The position numbers and the translations under genes were made by a program. Shown piece by piece: positions 33,802 through 45,519 of a DNA stretch of 64,000 bases. Within the stretch, counting starts at the first letter, position 1. Every line of letters begins with the position of its first letter. The stretch spans positions 346,503,842 to 346,567,841 of the forward strand of contig NC_134455.1 of the NCBI RefSeq assembly GCF_047948215.1. The letters are read 5' to 3'. The notes beneath the pieces are model-generated. The model was not told the origin of the DNA and did not search any database. It saw only the letters and a list, made by a program, of their open reading frames with translations. The DNA is from Lycorma delicatula (taxonomy: Eukaryota; Arthropoda; Insecta; Hemiptera; Fulgoridae).

Positions 33802-34780
33802 CATTTCTGTCTAGCATGGTCTTTAATTTTACGCTTCGGTTATATAAACAATGAATCTGTATTCAAGTAACTAAATACCAATCAATTTTTCCATTTTTTC
33901 TGAGCGTCTGAATATTTCAAAAAGTATAACGTTTCTTTATTTCTTTTGTGTTATACAATAAATATATTTTTGAATTACTAATATAAATAACAGAAAATCT
34001 AAAAAAAAAAAAAAAATATTTTATTGAGCAACTCCCTTTTTTTTCAGTTTTTTCATTCCATTAAAGAAGCATTTCGTGACAAATATTTGTTAGCTTACAA
34101 ATAGAAGAGAGCAATATTTGATACAAACGAAGTTAAATACGTACAGTATATACGAGAGCACTCTGATCCCTTTTTGATGTAGTAAAATTGGATATATATG
34201 CTTTATAAAGTTGCCTGATAGAAAATACGGCTTTTACAATCATAAAATATTATTATTTACTCTGCTTTACAATACATACAGTATTTTAAAATATACTGAT
34301 GTGAAGATATGACGTAACATAAGATTTATTTTAAATATTAAAAGGATTGAGTTTATATTAAAAAATTAAAAAACTATAAATGAATTTTATTGAATATAAA
34401 ACGTTTTTAAAGTAACATACAATACACACATATATATGTATTTTTTAATTCTAATATTTTTATATAAATCATAAAATTCGAAAAAATTAAGAATTTTTAA
34501 AAAAGTCGGCAAAGAGTTACCAAAGTATTATTTCCGGGATATTTACAGGAAGCATAGTGATCTTATCCTGCCTCTCCTTCACTAAATATAAAAAGATTAA
34601 ATATGTTATCAACAATTCATATTCAAAAATCACGTAAAAAAATCTCGTAAAAATCTGTTATTGTAGTCTGAGTACATCAAACAGAACAATAATTGATAAA
34701 AAAAAAAACAGTCAAGTCTTATTGTGCCCCACCCTTGAATGAAATAGGTTAAATTTTAATGTAATGGAATCATCTAGTTA
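33802..34780. other. AT-rich spacer
   Basis: Nothing recognised in about 1 kb. Confidence 0.4.
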
Positions 34781-34784
34781 GTAC

Positions 34785-36100
34785 AGGGTGATTTTTTAGT
34801 CCTGTTACCAAATTGTTAATGTCTGTTAATTTTTTTCTGAGAAAGGGAAATTTTGTTTTGTCACACGAAGTTGGTAGCTGTCAACCGGTATAGATACAGC
34901 AGTTTAAGTTGATTCTGCTTGAGCTGTATAAACCTTTGTGCCGTTTCTGGTCGTGTTACGAACAGAATATCTTTTACCATAGAACAACGAGTTTTCATTC
35001 TTGGAACAATATTTGGGTACGAAATCGTACGCGAGTGTAAAAGAATCATTTCAAATTAAATTTGTTGGTGTTCCTTCGCCAGAGAAAATGTCAATTTCTA
35101 GGCTAGCTTACCGATTTCGAGAGACAGGTAGTGTTTGCGACAGAAAACGCAGTGGTCGACCAACTCGCTTGACAGATGACCTTTTAGAGAATGTGAAAAC
35201 AAGATTGCTCAATTCTCAACGGAAAAGTTTACGAAAACTTTCCACGCAAGTTAGTTTGTCATATACGAATGTTCAAAAAGCTTCTAAAAAATTGAAATTG
35301 TATCCGTATCGCGTACGATCAGTCCAAAAGCATCAGCCTCTAGATTTAAACAAGCGATTGCAATATTGTCTTTGGTTTAGGTCTCTCATAAATGATAACG
35401 GAATCGAATTTTTAAACACAGTGTTTTTTAGTGATGAAGCTTGGATCCATCTCGATAGTTATGTGAACAGTCGAAACTGTCGAATCGGGCGGTTGAAAAT
35501 CCTAACGCTTTACAAGACAAATCTTTGCATCCTGAAAAAATTGGTGTGTGGTGTGCAATATCTCGTCATCGTATAATCGGACCCATATTCTTCGAACAGA
35601 CAGTAAATGGTGAAGTATACAGGAATAGTGTACGCCAATTTGTGTCCCTCCTGGAACCTAAAGAATGGTATTGTTGTTTTCAGCAAGACGGCGCTACATG
35701 CCACACGTCTCGAGAAACCGTGGATTTTCTGCAAAAGTTCTTTGATGATCGAATAATAAGCAAGGGCTTATGGCCTCCAAGGTCCCCAGACCTCACATCT
35801 TCTGACTACGTTTTGCGGGGCTATATTAAGTCCGAGGCCTTCAAAAACAATTCTCACACTATTGATGTACCTAAAGTCAATATTACAGACTTAATCACGA
35901 ATATTTCCAATGCAACTTTTAAAAAGGTTTCTGCTAATAGGCTGAAAAGAGTCCGTGCGTGTATAACCGCAAGGGGTGGGCATTTTGAGCATATTCTTTA
36001 ACAATTATGTAAGTAATAGCTTTTTATTAAGGGACATTAAGTTATGTGAAAAAATTAGCTACCGTTTGAATTAAATTTTGAAAAACGGGACCGATTAGGG
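34785..36100 (+). mobile_element. DUF4817/DDE transposon, copy 1
   Basis: The 5' end (GTACAGGGTGATTTTTTAGT near 34780) recurs almost exactly near 63290 in copy 2. The transposase pseudogene follows. After the stop, AAAAACGGGACC (about 36080) is a weak inverse match to the 5' AGTCCTGTT, so the 3' terminal repeat is worn or replaced. The remaining 3' boundary is approximate. Confidence 0.7.
34967..36001 (+). pseudogene. Tc1/mariner-like transposase (DUF4817 type), dead
   Basis: Begins with ATA where copy 2 has the start ATG (IS/MSFTIEQ), and an extra G near 35003 shifts the frame. Then come an N-terminal helix-turn-helix region (YASVKESFQIKFVGVPSPEK, ISRLAYRFRETGSVCDRKRS), a second DNA-binding part (KSLRKLSTQVSLSYTNVQKA) and a DDE core. 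The core has FFSDEAWIHLD (Asp 1), a frameshift near 35487, QQDGATCHTS (Asp 2) and WPPRSPDLTSSD (Asp 3, 33 residues on). The protein end VRACITARGGHFEHIL is typical. Catalytic residues survive but the frames do not. Confidence 0.88.
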
Positions 36101-36885
36101 AGGACCTTGTCTTCCTGCTCCCTTTGACCGATTGACATTTAAAATTAAATGTCGTCAGTACCCCATGTAATTAATTCAAACATCTAATTAACACAAGAAT
36201 GTAACTTTGAAAATGAAAAATAGTGTTTTTTTGAGTAACCCTTTTTGCGAGTTTTAAAAGAATAAACACAGTCAGAAAGTATTTTACCTACCTGATGAAA
36301 TTATGTGCGAATTATGTGAAAAAATATATCTATTTTTTGAGTTAAATTTTGAGATTAGGGAACTCTAAGGTTCTGTAATTTTCTTGCATCCTTTTGTGAT
36401 TTTGATCAAATTAAACAGCATTCAATGTACTGATATAGTGGTTCCAAATACTGAAATAGTATAAATTTCATCATAATCATCCATCTCGTCAGGAGATATC
36501 AACCGAATACAACAAAGTGCATGTGTAGAAAATTGCATGTGCATATCTAAATTGCACGAAAATCTCTCGGGAGATGATCATATAGTTAAAAATAAGAAAA
36601 AAAGTTCATATAAACATAAGTCAGAAAACTGATAGCGAGTTTCGGTTCACGAAATATTTAGTCCTGCTTTCAGCTCCCTCTATGAAATTAAACAGTATTT
36701 AATTTCTTGCGGTAAATTTGGTGCTTCCTTATAGTTTTTTATTTAAAAAATAGAATAAAAGTGGTCCAGACCTATAATAAAAAATAATCGTTTTCGGCCA
36801 AATATTACCATTTCGCCGCGATGAACTTATTGTAGTGGGTATTTAGCTACAGCTCCATTTATCGATCCGCATTTATCGTTCCATT
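36101..36885. other. AT-rich spacer with a short direct repeat
   Basis: TTATGTGAAAAAAT with a following TTAAATTTTGA block occurs near 36041 and again near 36307, suggesting a local duplication of the transposon's 3' flank. Otherwise nothing recognised. Confidence 0.35.
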
Positions 36886-37215
36886 TAGCTGCTCAGCCTT
36901 GTTTGGCCGGGCATCACTTCATCATTTTTCAGGTACTTTAATTTTTTCATAATTTTACTGCTAAATCTTCGCGATACACAATATTTGTCGTTTTTCTGCC
37001 TTCTCTGGTAAAAAGTCCTTTAGAACTTTCTACTCTAGTATCGAACGTAGAGTTGTCCATGAGAAAAGCACGGTGTTTCTAAATCCAAACCCACAAATTC
37101 CACAGTTTGTCCTTGGGCTTTGTTTACTGTCATCGCATATGATAATCAGATAGGAAATTGAGTTCTTTTAAATTCAAACGGAAGATGTTTTATTAGCATT
37201 TCTCCGGGATAAAAT
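36886..37215 (-). pseudogene. Helitron helicase C-terminal relic with 3' end
   Basis: On the minus strand, from about 37170: LPFEFKRTQFPI, stop, [34 protein letters not shown], then (shifted) SRVESSKGLFTREGRKTTNIVY. This is the last part of a Pif1-like Helitron helicase: the MTVNKAQGQ and HGQLYV-SRV motifs contact nucleotide and DNA. Downstream on the minus strand GATGCCCGGCCAAACAAGGC followed by GAGCAGCTAA resembles a Helitron 3' hairpin and CTRR end. The rest of the Helitron is not in the window. It differs from the one at 48-50 kb. Confidence 0.8.
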
Positions 37216-37589
37216 TATTGTATTCATGTTTTAGCTACAGCTGTACTTATCGATACGCACATTATGGAACCAAAAGTGCACCTCAATAGACATTTTCAAG
37301 AAGTACATTCATCAATTTTTTAAAAAACCCTGTACTTAATAGCGTTTGCACTGTAAATTTTCGCGGTTTGCGGCGTTAATATTGGGTGTAGAAAGGTTGT
37401 AAAAAATTCAAAAGTTCCTAAAAATCGAGATTTATCATTGTCCTGAATTTCATTTTTGTAATGATGTTTCATTTAAAAGTTATTAAAAAAAAAAAAAAAC
37501 AGAAATTTAAAAATATTTGATAACCGATAACTTTAAATAACGATCGAGAACATATTTTTTATTTGACATATCGATAAATAATTAAAACA
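37216..37589. other. AT-rich spacer
   Basis: Contains a second TTAGCTACAGCT-GTACTTATCGATACGC stretch (37232) similar to 36846-36870, perhaps Helitron-related. No gene. Confidence 0.3.
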
Positions 37590-38271
37590 TCTGATGTGGA
37601 CACCACTTGACTACCTTGTATGCCTATTAAATTACATATACACTTTTTTTAAAGTGAAAAGTACATAAAATTTTATTTCATTAATAACTTCTAATATTTT
37701 TCATATTTTTTTTTATTGTTATTGAATTATTATTTATCGTAATTTTTTTTTACAATCTGTGGTTAATAATAATTAATAAATCAATATATTTAAATTAAAA
37801 AAAAGTTAAAAATAAATATATGCATATGAAGTCGGATTCGAACCGATGTGCCTTTCCTTGTAAGATACAAATATTTCATTAATTAAAATTTTATTTGGCT
37901 ATAACTCTGGAACCGATGAAAATAAGTAACTCTTTTGTATATCGTTGAAAAGCTCTCAATGAGGGCTTATTATTGCAGTTAATGAAAATTTAAAAATCTA
38001 AAAAAACGGATTGTGGGCTTTTTTTGGACACTTTTGGTTCAGCCGATTGAATCAAAAAGGGAGGTGCACAACTAGATGTTACAAAAGTCCTAAATCCAAA
38101 ATTTCAACATCCTACGTCTTATATTTTTTTAATTATGCGAGATATATACGTACGTACATACGTCACGTCGAAACTAGTCAAAATGGATGCAGGGATAGTC
38201 AACATGGATATTTATTTTGAAACCTGTAAACCGAAATTTTTCGCGATTACAATACTACAAGGAAGTAAAAA
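37590..38271. repeat. Repeat family D, copy 2
   Basis: Aligns throughout with 17311-17960. It starts CTGATGTGGACACCAC, contains GATTCGAACCGATGTGCC and a TACGTACATACGTCACG block, and ends CTACAAGGAAGTAAAAA. CTACCTTGTA near the left end and TACAAGGAAGT at the right form the worn inverted ends. Confidence 0.75.
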
Positions 38272-39390
38272 CGAATCTTTTAGCTATTTCAGAAAAAAAA
38301 AGTTGGGTAGCGGAATTTGTGCAATATAAATGTGCGGTTTACTGTGGTTTAATCGAAAAAAGAAAAACATAAAAACCATCCCTGCAATAAATAAAACTCT
38401 CTTTGCCGAATTAAATTTTTTTGTATACCTATGGGATCCTTAATCTTGCATTTCAAAGAAATCAACTCCTTTTTTGTATATATAGATATATTTTTGTAAG
38501 ACTTAAAAACTACTGTTTTTAGCTACACGGCCCAATTTTGCAATTAGCTGATCAACGTGAACACAACCTTTCTTATTTGTGCAGATCCTATGAAAAATAT
38601 ATCTATTTTTAAGTTTAGAAATTTTATGTAAATATCTAAAACATAATTGAAACATTAATAAAGAAAAGTGTTTATAATTAAAATTTGAATAATAAATGTA
38701 TTTATTTTGCAGTAGAGTACATGTCATTGAACATAAGAATGCAGAGTGCAGAATGCAGCATACATTGATTATTTAATATTCTGCTACACTGCATTATGTC
38801 GTTAATTAAATTGCTACGTACTGTCTTCATAATTATTTAATATATTTACTATCCAGGTCATCACTGAGTCCGGCTGAATAAATAATTATTATGTTATGTC
38901 ATGTTTAATATCACACATGCAATCATGTGTTTTACAAATATCCCATAGATATATTTGATGAATCGATCACTTAACTACATATAAATGAATGAGCTTCTAT
39001 TCATCTGTAAAAATATCAAAAATTACAAAAAAACGATGCTAGTTTTTGAAACTAACTATATACATTAATAATAGGCATAGGTTAATAATAATTAACTGTA
39101 ATTGATAACTTGCATTGGATTTAAAAAAAAAATTGTTTCTTCTATTGAAAATTTGTTACTATTTGAAACATTTTTTGTTTCTATTAAATTACATCGATTT
39201 TCTTAGAATTCTCTTCAAATTTATTCTTAAAATTCTATTTGATTTATTAGCTATTTAAGAAAGTAAATTTACAATAAATCTAAAAATTATGTTCAAGATC
39301 TTGGTTAAGATTATGAAATTGGAAATTTATGTAAAGGTCTAGTCAAAGATGAAGGAAGAAGTGCAGAAATGAGGAATTCCACCGCTAAAA
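38272..39390. other. AT-rich spacer
   Basis: No gene or repeat recognised. Confidence 0.4.
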
Positions 39391-39394
39391 AAAA

Positions 39395-40160
39395 ATCTCT
39401 TTCGGAAGCCGGAAGGCGGAGGTAGATTTCACCGATGTTAAGTAGCGGGTAAAAAAGATTTCCATCTTAAAGTTAAGAAAAACTTCAAATTTATACAATA
39501 CGACAATGATTACATGTGAAAAAAAGGTTTCATATTTTTAGCATACGATAAGTCCCATCTTACAATTTCAGCAACATTCTGGACATCCCTTGCCGTAAGG
39601 TTTGGTCATATCAAAAATTGTTTCAGAAAAAGGTTTTAGGTAATATTTAGAGGACGAACGACCACTTTAAAGCGATTCGATACTCTGGCTATTAAGGAAG
39701 GTATGATTTTTTTGTCTTCGAAACCCCATTTTTTCCACCCCCTGGGCTGGCGATATCAAAAAACTTTACCTAGATAAGTTTTAGGTCCTTATCGAAAAAA
39801 ATAGTAGGAACTTTAAACGAATTCGATATTTTACTTAATAAGAAAGTTATTGCGATATTTTGTTTTTTTTTCGAAAAAGCCCCTCCATTTTCATCCCCAT
39901 GGCCCACATTTTTGCCCATTAACGAACTTGACCGATATTTTATGTAGTTATATTTTATGTATAAATTTGAAAGTGATTGGCAGAAGATTACGGCAGTTAT
40001 CGTGTTCAAAAGAAAGTAAAAAAAAAATATATATATATAAACTTTTGAACTGACGGTGTGTTTGGGGTCTGGGGGATATGAAACGCGAAGATGTGTTTCA
40101 AAAAGTTGAATCATGTTATCCATTAACAATAGGTAGCTTTCTTATGAAATCTATCTAATA
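39395..40160. repeat. Repeat family E, copy 1
   Basis: Shares most of its length with 61045-61560: GGAAGGCGGAGGTAGATTT, a TTAAGAAAAACTTCAAATTT block, CCTTGCCGTAAGG, TGGTCATATCAAAAATTGTT, and TTTAAACGAATTCGATATTT. Both copies end in AGGTAGCTTTCTTATGAAAT; this one has about 170 bp more before that end. AATAAGAAAGTTAT inside and AGCTTTCTTAT at the end are inverse to each other. Non-coding; class unknown. Confidence 0.7.
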
Positions 40161-40554
40161 TGCAATTTTAATGTTACCGTACTGCTCTGTTTTTGTGAGT
40201 TCTTGGATAAAAGCTAAAAATCATTAATAGTATTATACCCATAGCTCTCCAAGATAAAAATTTAAAGTCAAAATTGCATTTTTTTTTTGGTTACTCATTT
40301 AGGGCCGGATCTGCTTTGGTATGAACACATCCTCAAGGGAGATTCAGGAATTTCTCACTCCTGCATTTCTTCTATTATCTTTATCTGGATAATCTTAACC
40401 AACATCGTGGACGTACTTTTTTAAATTGCCAATAAATGAAATAAAATTTAAGAAAAGATTTTAAAAGAATTTAATTATTTTATCTACAGAATATTCATCT
40501 TAAAAGAGGCTCCATTAGGTTAGTCTACAAATAATAGTTAATTGAAAAATATTT
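40161..40554. other. Spacer
   Basis: Nothing recognised. Confidence 0.4.
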
Positions 40555-41562
40555 TCCGCCATTTCTACGCAATTTTCAACATGTTTGACCATGTTCCTGG
40601 CTACTTTTGTTAGCTAAACCCGGTCTATTTCCTGGATGGCTGGTAATGGTTGTCTTCAATCCCTGCAGGGTGTGAAGATTGCTCCTATAAATAGTTTTGT
40701 TTAAGTAACCCCACAGAACGAAATTTGGACAAATCAGATCAGGGGATCTTGATGGCCAAATTCTTTAGAAACGATTCTTCCACCGACAAAAATCCTCTAT
40801 CATCTTCACAGTAGAGTCAGCTGTAAGGCAAATAACGTTGTCCTGTTGCAAACAACAGTTACGCTCATCCTTTTGCAGTAAGGCTAAGAACTGTTGGATA
40901 ATTTCTTGATAGTCGGCAGCAACCACAGTTTTTTTTTTTTCAAAAAACAAGGGTCCTATTAGTCGTCGCCTTAACACCGCACGCCTTAGCCTATTTTTTG
41001 TGGGTGTAGGGGATTCAAAGAAAATGTGCTTGTTTTCAGTTTCCCAGGTCTGGTAGTTCTGACTATTAACTTACCCACCAAGATAAAACCACGCTTCATC
41101 TGTAAAAAAAAACACTCGATTTAAAATACCAAGATACTTCTATTAAAGTTTTTGAACCCTTTTAAAGTGAGCCTTTTTAGCGTAATCAGTATTATTTAGC
41201 TCATTAAAAACCTGCATTCAATACGAATAACATTTTAACGTTCTCCTCTCTGCAGTATGAGCTGAACCTAGTAAAATGTTCTTTTCCCGGCTTAGTATCC
41301 GCAAAGATTTATGAGCAGATCTTGTAATTGACGCTTTTATGTCCTGTACGATCTACGGTGTTAAAAATTGATCTGTGTCGGCGCGTTTCTGATCTAACAC
41401 CGAACTCGTTTCATGAAATTTTTTAATTAACTTCTGAATAACTCTTTTCACAGGTGCTTCCTTTTCATATCTCTTGCTGAACTTTCGCCGATATATAACA
41501 AGACATTTTGTCCCTGAATAATTTTTTATCACGAATACACGTTCTTCAACAGTTAACTGCAT
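40555..41562 (-). pseudogene. DUF4817/DDE transposase, divergent copy
   Basis: Minus strand from ATG 41562: MQLTVEERVFVIKNYSGTKC, then VKRVIQKLIKKFHETSSVLD (N-terminal helix-turn-helix region). Next come VQDIKASITRSAHKSLRILS, FFTDEAWFYLGG (Asp 1) with a stop, VNSQNYQTWE, RRLIGPLFFEK, LQQDNVICLTADST (Asp 2) and WPSRSPDLICPNFVLWGYLN (Asp 3). Several stops and shifts make it inactive. It belongs to the same superfamily as the 35-kb and 63-kb copies but is a different lineage. Terminal repeats were not identified. Confidence 0.85.
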
Positions 41563-41624
41563 TTTAACAAAAACAACACACGATTACGCAACCTCGTTGT
41601 AAAAACCAATGCTCAACACAGACT

Positions 41625-42270
41625 GGCAATACAGAACAGAAAGCACGGGTAGCGGGAGTTTATTATCTCCCGACTAATCGTAGTACCTGGACAATGTCTT
41701 TTGCTGCTATGTCTTTCTATTATCGATCGGGCCATTATTTAGTTAGTGACGGTTATAGATTTTTATGATTTATTTATGGATGGAGTTGGTTTTTGCGTTC
41801 TGGTCTTTCAGAAGAATGCGAAATATTTAACCGGGGATGATCGTGGGAGACTAGTACGAGCCTCGTACTCCCGGCATAATTTCCCTTCAGTCCGTCCACT
41901 GAAGTTCTTTCGGTGCTAGCGCCTTTCGGGCTAACAGGAAGCCTTCTGGGGCCCTAGTGTTTGGAGGAAGCAATGCGCTCCCTTCTTCGAAGGGAGTCGG
42001 ATGTGCTGACTGAAGTAAAATTGTAGGTTAGGAAAGGAAGGTGAATAATTGGTAAGGAAATTTAGGAGATTTCATTCTGGCTGTCATTCGTGCTGCATCT
42101 CGGCTGGGCTCAGTCGGCCGGACTCCAGTCTGTGGTGGTGAGTCGTTTTGTGATTTTTCGTTCTTCTTTTTTCTCCTTCTTCTTCTGTGTTCTTCTTTCT
42201 TCTTAGGCCTGCCTTTCCGTGAACCGGGTGTAATTAGGTTATAGGCCGTAAACCTCATATTATTCCGGCC
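41625..42270. repeat. R1-type LINE non-coding pieces (5' UTR joined to another segment)
   Basis: 41625-41830 aligns with 43640-43830 (GAAAGCAC/AGGGGTAGCGG, CTAATCGTAG, TGGTGCT-TCTTTC), the 5' region of the LINE at 44 kb. 42070-42270 aligns with 46945-47110 (GCTGTCATTCGTGCTGCATC and GGATTCCAGTCCGTG-type blocks). The piece is therefore an internally deleted relic holding both end regions. 41850-41998 contains several small stem-loops such as CTCCCTTC-TTC-GAAGGGAG. Confidence 0.5.
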
Positions 42271-42787
42271 CTGAAAAGGGCAGCACGGGCCAAAGTGTAG
42301 GCCTCTTCATTCTTTTGGTTGGTGACTGCTGGGCTCATCTCCTTCGCTGCATCTTCACGAGGTGAAAAGGAAGAGTGGAACTTACAATGTAACATAATTT
42401 CTCGTTCGCGAATTGGAAGCAGCAATAGCCTTAGAATTAATTGAAGTTCATCGGTCAAGCGAAGATTAGTTTTTATGAAAAATAAAAAATATTAAAAATC
42501 ATCAATGGCAGTACTCAGATTTACATGCAATAAATAGTCCTCCCCACTCCAGCTCCAGTCGTACCACCATATTTTGCATTATTTTAGCCATCTCACTACA
42601 ATATATGCATTTAAAAAAATATGCCATTTAGTGTAAGTTATAGAGTGACTCTTTTAGGGTGTACAATCTGTTACCAATATTATCTAGCACAATAATAAAC
42701 TATAACAAAAATTAATCAATAACTAAGGAATGCCTAAAATATGTAAAAAAATTTATCTATTTGAAAAAATGTTTAAATCTATTCTTG
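42271..42787. other. Spacer
   Basis: Short frames only, nothing recognised. Confidence 0.4.
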
Positions 42788-42918
42788 TTACGAAAGAGCG
42801 GGAATCAACAACTATGAACATTAGCCTGGTGGAGATGTCATGCCCGACCGGGATTCTAACCCGGCATCTCCGGATGAAAGGCCGAGACGCTACTTCTCCG
42901 CCATGGAAATCAGCTTAT
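42788..42918 (-). repeat. SINE-A, copy with complete body
   Basis: Minus strand: GATTTCCATGGCGGAGAAGT, AGCGTCTCGGCC, GGGTTAGAATCCCGGTC (B-box with one change), then GTTGTTGATTCCCGCTCTTT. All family landmarks are in order. Confidence 0.85.
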
Positions 42919-43639
42919 AAAATACTTCCAAATTTATCTCCATTACACGTTTCCATTCAATTTGGATTTCAAATTGATAAAATCCAATTCGTGGTACATT
43001 AACGATTCCAATTTTATCGCAAAATGCCAATCAGTTCCTTGAATTTCCTTCTTTTAGAAAAAAAAAACAAATAAGGACAATTTAAAAATTGATTAACCGA
43101 TATAATACTTGGTTGAGTGATAAATAAGGGTTAGATGAACTATTTGTTATAATAATAAAATTTTATCACCATTGATTATTTTTTTATAGCTGTATAAAAT
43201 TTACTTTCATGAAAATCTCGTGAAGAATCGTGACAGTTTTTTTATTTTTAATCCGATAAAAAGAAAACAAAAAATTACATGTAAGTGTTGATATATTTTA
43301 CGCAGAGATAATTTTATTCGTAATGGTATAATTATATATATATATATATATTTTTTTACTGTTTTTGACGAAACAATAATAAGGCAAAGTCACTCCACCC
43401 GCCAACTTATATGGCGTTTAGTATAATTTAGAAGTTCATTAAAGTAAAATAAATAAATAAATAATTTATTTTTAAGGGTACATTATAATATTAGGATCTT
43501 TTAGAAAGTTCTCGGTCTGATACAAAGGTGGCGCAAGTACCATGACCACAGCACTTTGATATTTGTCAAAGTGTAATCCATGACATGCTACTAAATTTGA
43601 GACGCGTGAATATAGTTACTTCTTTGCGGCTATTGTACG
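42919..43639. other. Spacer with possible mariner end
   Basis: Contains a short (TA)n run at about 43331-43351. From 43494 AGGATCTTTTAGAAAGTTCT with CGGTCTGATACAAAGGTGGC resembles the left end of some mariner elements. No transposase follows, so this is a guess. Confidence 0.3.
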
Positions 43640-44357
43640 GAATGGAACGGAAAGCAAGGATAGCGGAAGAATTATCTATCTCCTTACTAATCGTAGAACC
43701 TGAACAAAAGTCCTTTGGTGCTGTATCTTTCTTTTAACGGGCGGTTAATTATTTATTTAATGGTGATTATATTTATTTTGTTTTATTTACGGACAAAAAT
43801 ATTTGTTGCTTTTTGACCCTACCTCTGGTCTTTTTTCACGAGCAGAGATTTGCATTGTATAAAGTCTTTTTCAGTGCTATTTTTGAGCTGGAGATCGAGT
43901 GTGTACCTTCCCCAGTTTCACAATCTTGCTGTCTGAGAACTGTTACAACGGTTTTGCGCCTTTATTGTTAAGGTGATTCATACCCCTTTTCACCGGGATT
44001 CAGAGATTTTGGCGCAAGATTTGTTCGAGCACCCACCTCATCGCGGCGAAAAGAGGGGCAACGACTACTGGTCGCAAGTTCCTGTTACGAGCAAAGGGGC
44101 CTTTACCGTTAGTCCTGCTCGCGCTCTTTTAGAGCGAGAGCCTTAATCTGTAACTGTGTGTTGATCTTTGATTTCACACATTTTATCCAGTAGCGGCAAA
44201 GAGGTGCAAAGAGTGACAAGAGAATACAGAAGGTCTCCAGCTGCTCGTGGCTCGCTGCGGGTAGTCGTCACGCTTGTGGTCTTGTGACCAGTATCTCTAA
44301 ATAGAAGGAATACAGCGAACATTGTTCGTATACTGTTAGGTCAGGGCATCTCCGTCC
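43640..44357 (+). other. 5' region of the R1-type LINE
   Basis: GC content rises from 43640. The first 190 bp recur at 41625. Small stem-loops (for example CGCTCT-TTT-AGAGCG near 44131) are present and ORF1 starts at its end, so this is the probable 5' UTR. The exact left boundary is unknown. Confidence 0.5.
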
Positions 44358-45470
44358 ATGACAGATGTTAGTGAGGTAGGTAAGAGGCCTAGCCGGAGGA
44401 GGAGGCCGGAGCTTTTTACTTTGACCTCCTCGTACACTGGTTCTGACAACGATAGTTCAGAAGTAGATATAGGGTTGACCACCTGGGAGGGTATGAACCC
44501 ACTTATTGAAGAGTCTTTACAAGCCCGGGGCAGACCTGGCAGTTCTGCTCTGCTGGCCCGTGATGTTTTGGCGGAACTGGGTGGCTTGTCTTCCTATTTA
44601 GGTAACCCCAAATGTACTAGTGCAGCTTCCAAGAAGAGATTATTGCCTCGACTCGAATTCTTCCGAACGGCTTTCACAGCTCTCGTCGAGGGTTCCAAAA
44701 ATCTTGCCTCAAGGCCTAAAGAAATAACTGTAGCTCAAAAACCGGCCTCCGCCCCGATGCAACCGCGTAGGTAAGCTGAGGTGGTCGGGGGCAGACATGA
44801 AACTAGCTAGTCCTCTAGGAAACTTGAGGATGCGTTTGTTAATAGGGCGGAGGTCTCGACTGTGTTCTGTAGTTAGCTGAAGAAAGACCTCCTGGTTGCC
44901 CTTCGGGGTGACCGGAAAGGTCTTAAAATCAGGAACATTAAAGAGACCGGCAAGGGATTAGTTGTGGTAGCGGATGACACAGAAACCATTCAGGCAATTA
45001 GAGATTCCACGGCGGTTAAGCGATTGAATGTGAAAATAAACTCGAAGAGAACGTGTAGACCCCGTATTATAGTCAGTGATATTGACCGTAACCTGACCGA
45101 CGAAGATGTCTTGTCCTTCATTAGGTAGCAGAACACTGATTTGGATGAAGCCGCCTTTCGGTGGTACTGCAGGTTAGTCTTTAAAACGGGTAGGCGTGAT
45201 ACCCATAAATATCACGGAGTCTTTGAGGTAAGTTCTGGTCTCTTTCAAAAATTTACGTCTGCAGACAGATTATTTATCGATTAAGGGTCCTGCCGAATAA
45301 AAGAGAACGTGGATATCCAAAGATGTTTCAAGTGCTGTAGATATTGTCACAGGGATACATTTTGTAAGTTTGCCTTGTGTGCCCATTCTGGGGAGGAAAG
45401 CCACAAACGTGATGATTGTTCGCACAGGTCCAAGGCTCCGGCCTGTGCTAACTGTTGTTAGTAAGGAGTG
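44358..45470 (+). pseudogene. R1-type LINE ORF1 (gag-like), with stops
   Basis: Begins at ATG 44358 (MTDVSEVGKRPSRRRRPEL). The first stretch of 138 codons is open; further frame-kept parts are separated by stops (KDLLVALRGDRKGLKIRNI, RPRIIVSDIDRNLTDEDVLSF, FRWYCRLVFKTGRRDTHKYH). It ends in knuckles CFKCCRYCHRDTFC and CAHSGEESHKRDDC, the latter lacking one Cys. The order (basic N-terminus, RRM-like middle, knuckles) fits ORF1 of R1-clade elements. The 28.7-kb fragment is from the same family. At least five stops. Confidence 0.75.
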
Positions 45471-45519
45471 TGGCTGTTACGTTAGGGCCGGTGCGCTGTA
45501 CTTTAATTCCTTAGATGGT

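Noticed and set aside
42028..42258. Basic Lys/Arg-rich 76-codon minus-strand frame
   Set aside because: It overlaps a non-coding LINE-associated repeat; the homologous segment near 47 kb does not preserve the basic stretch.
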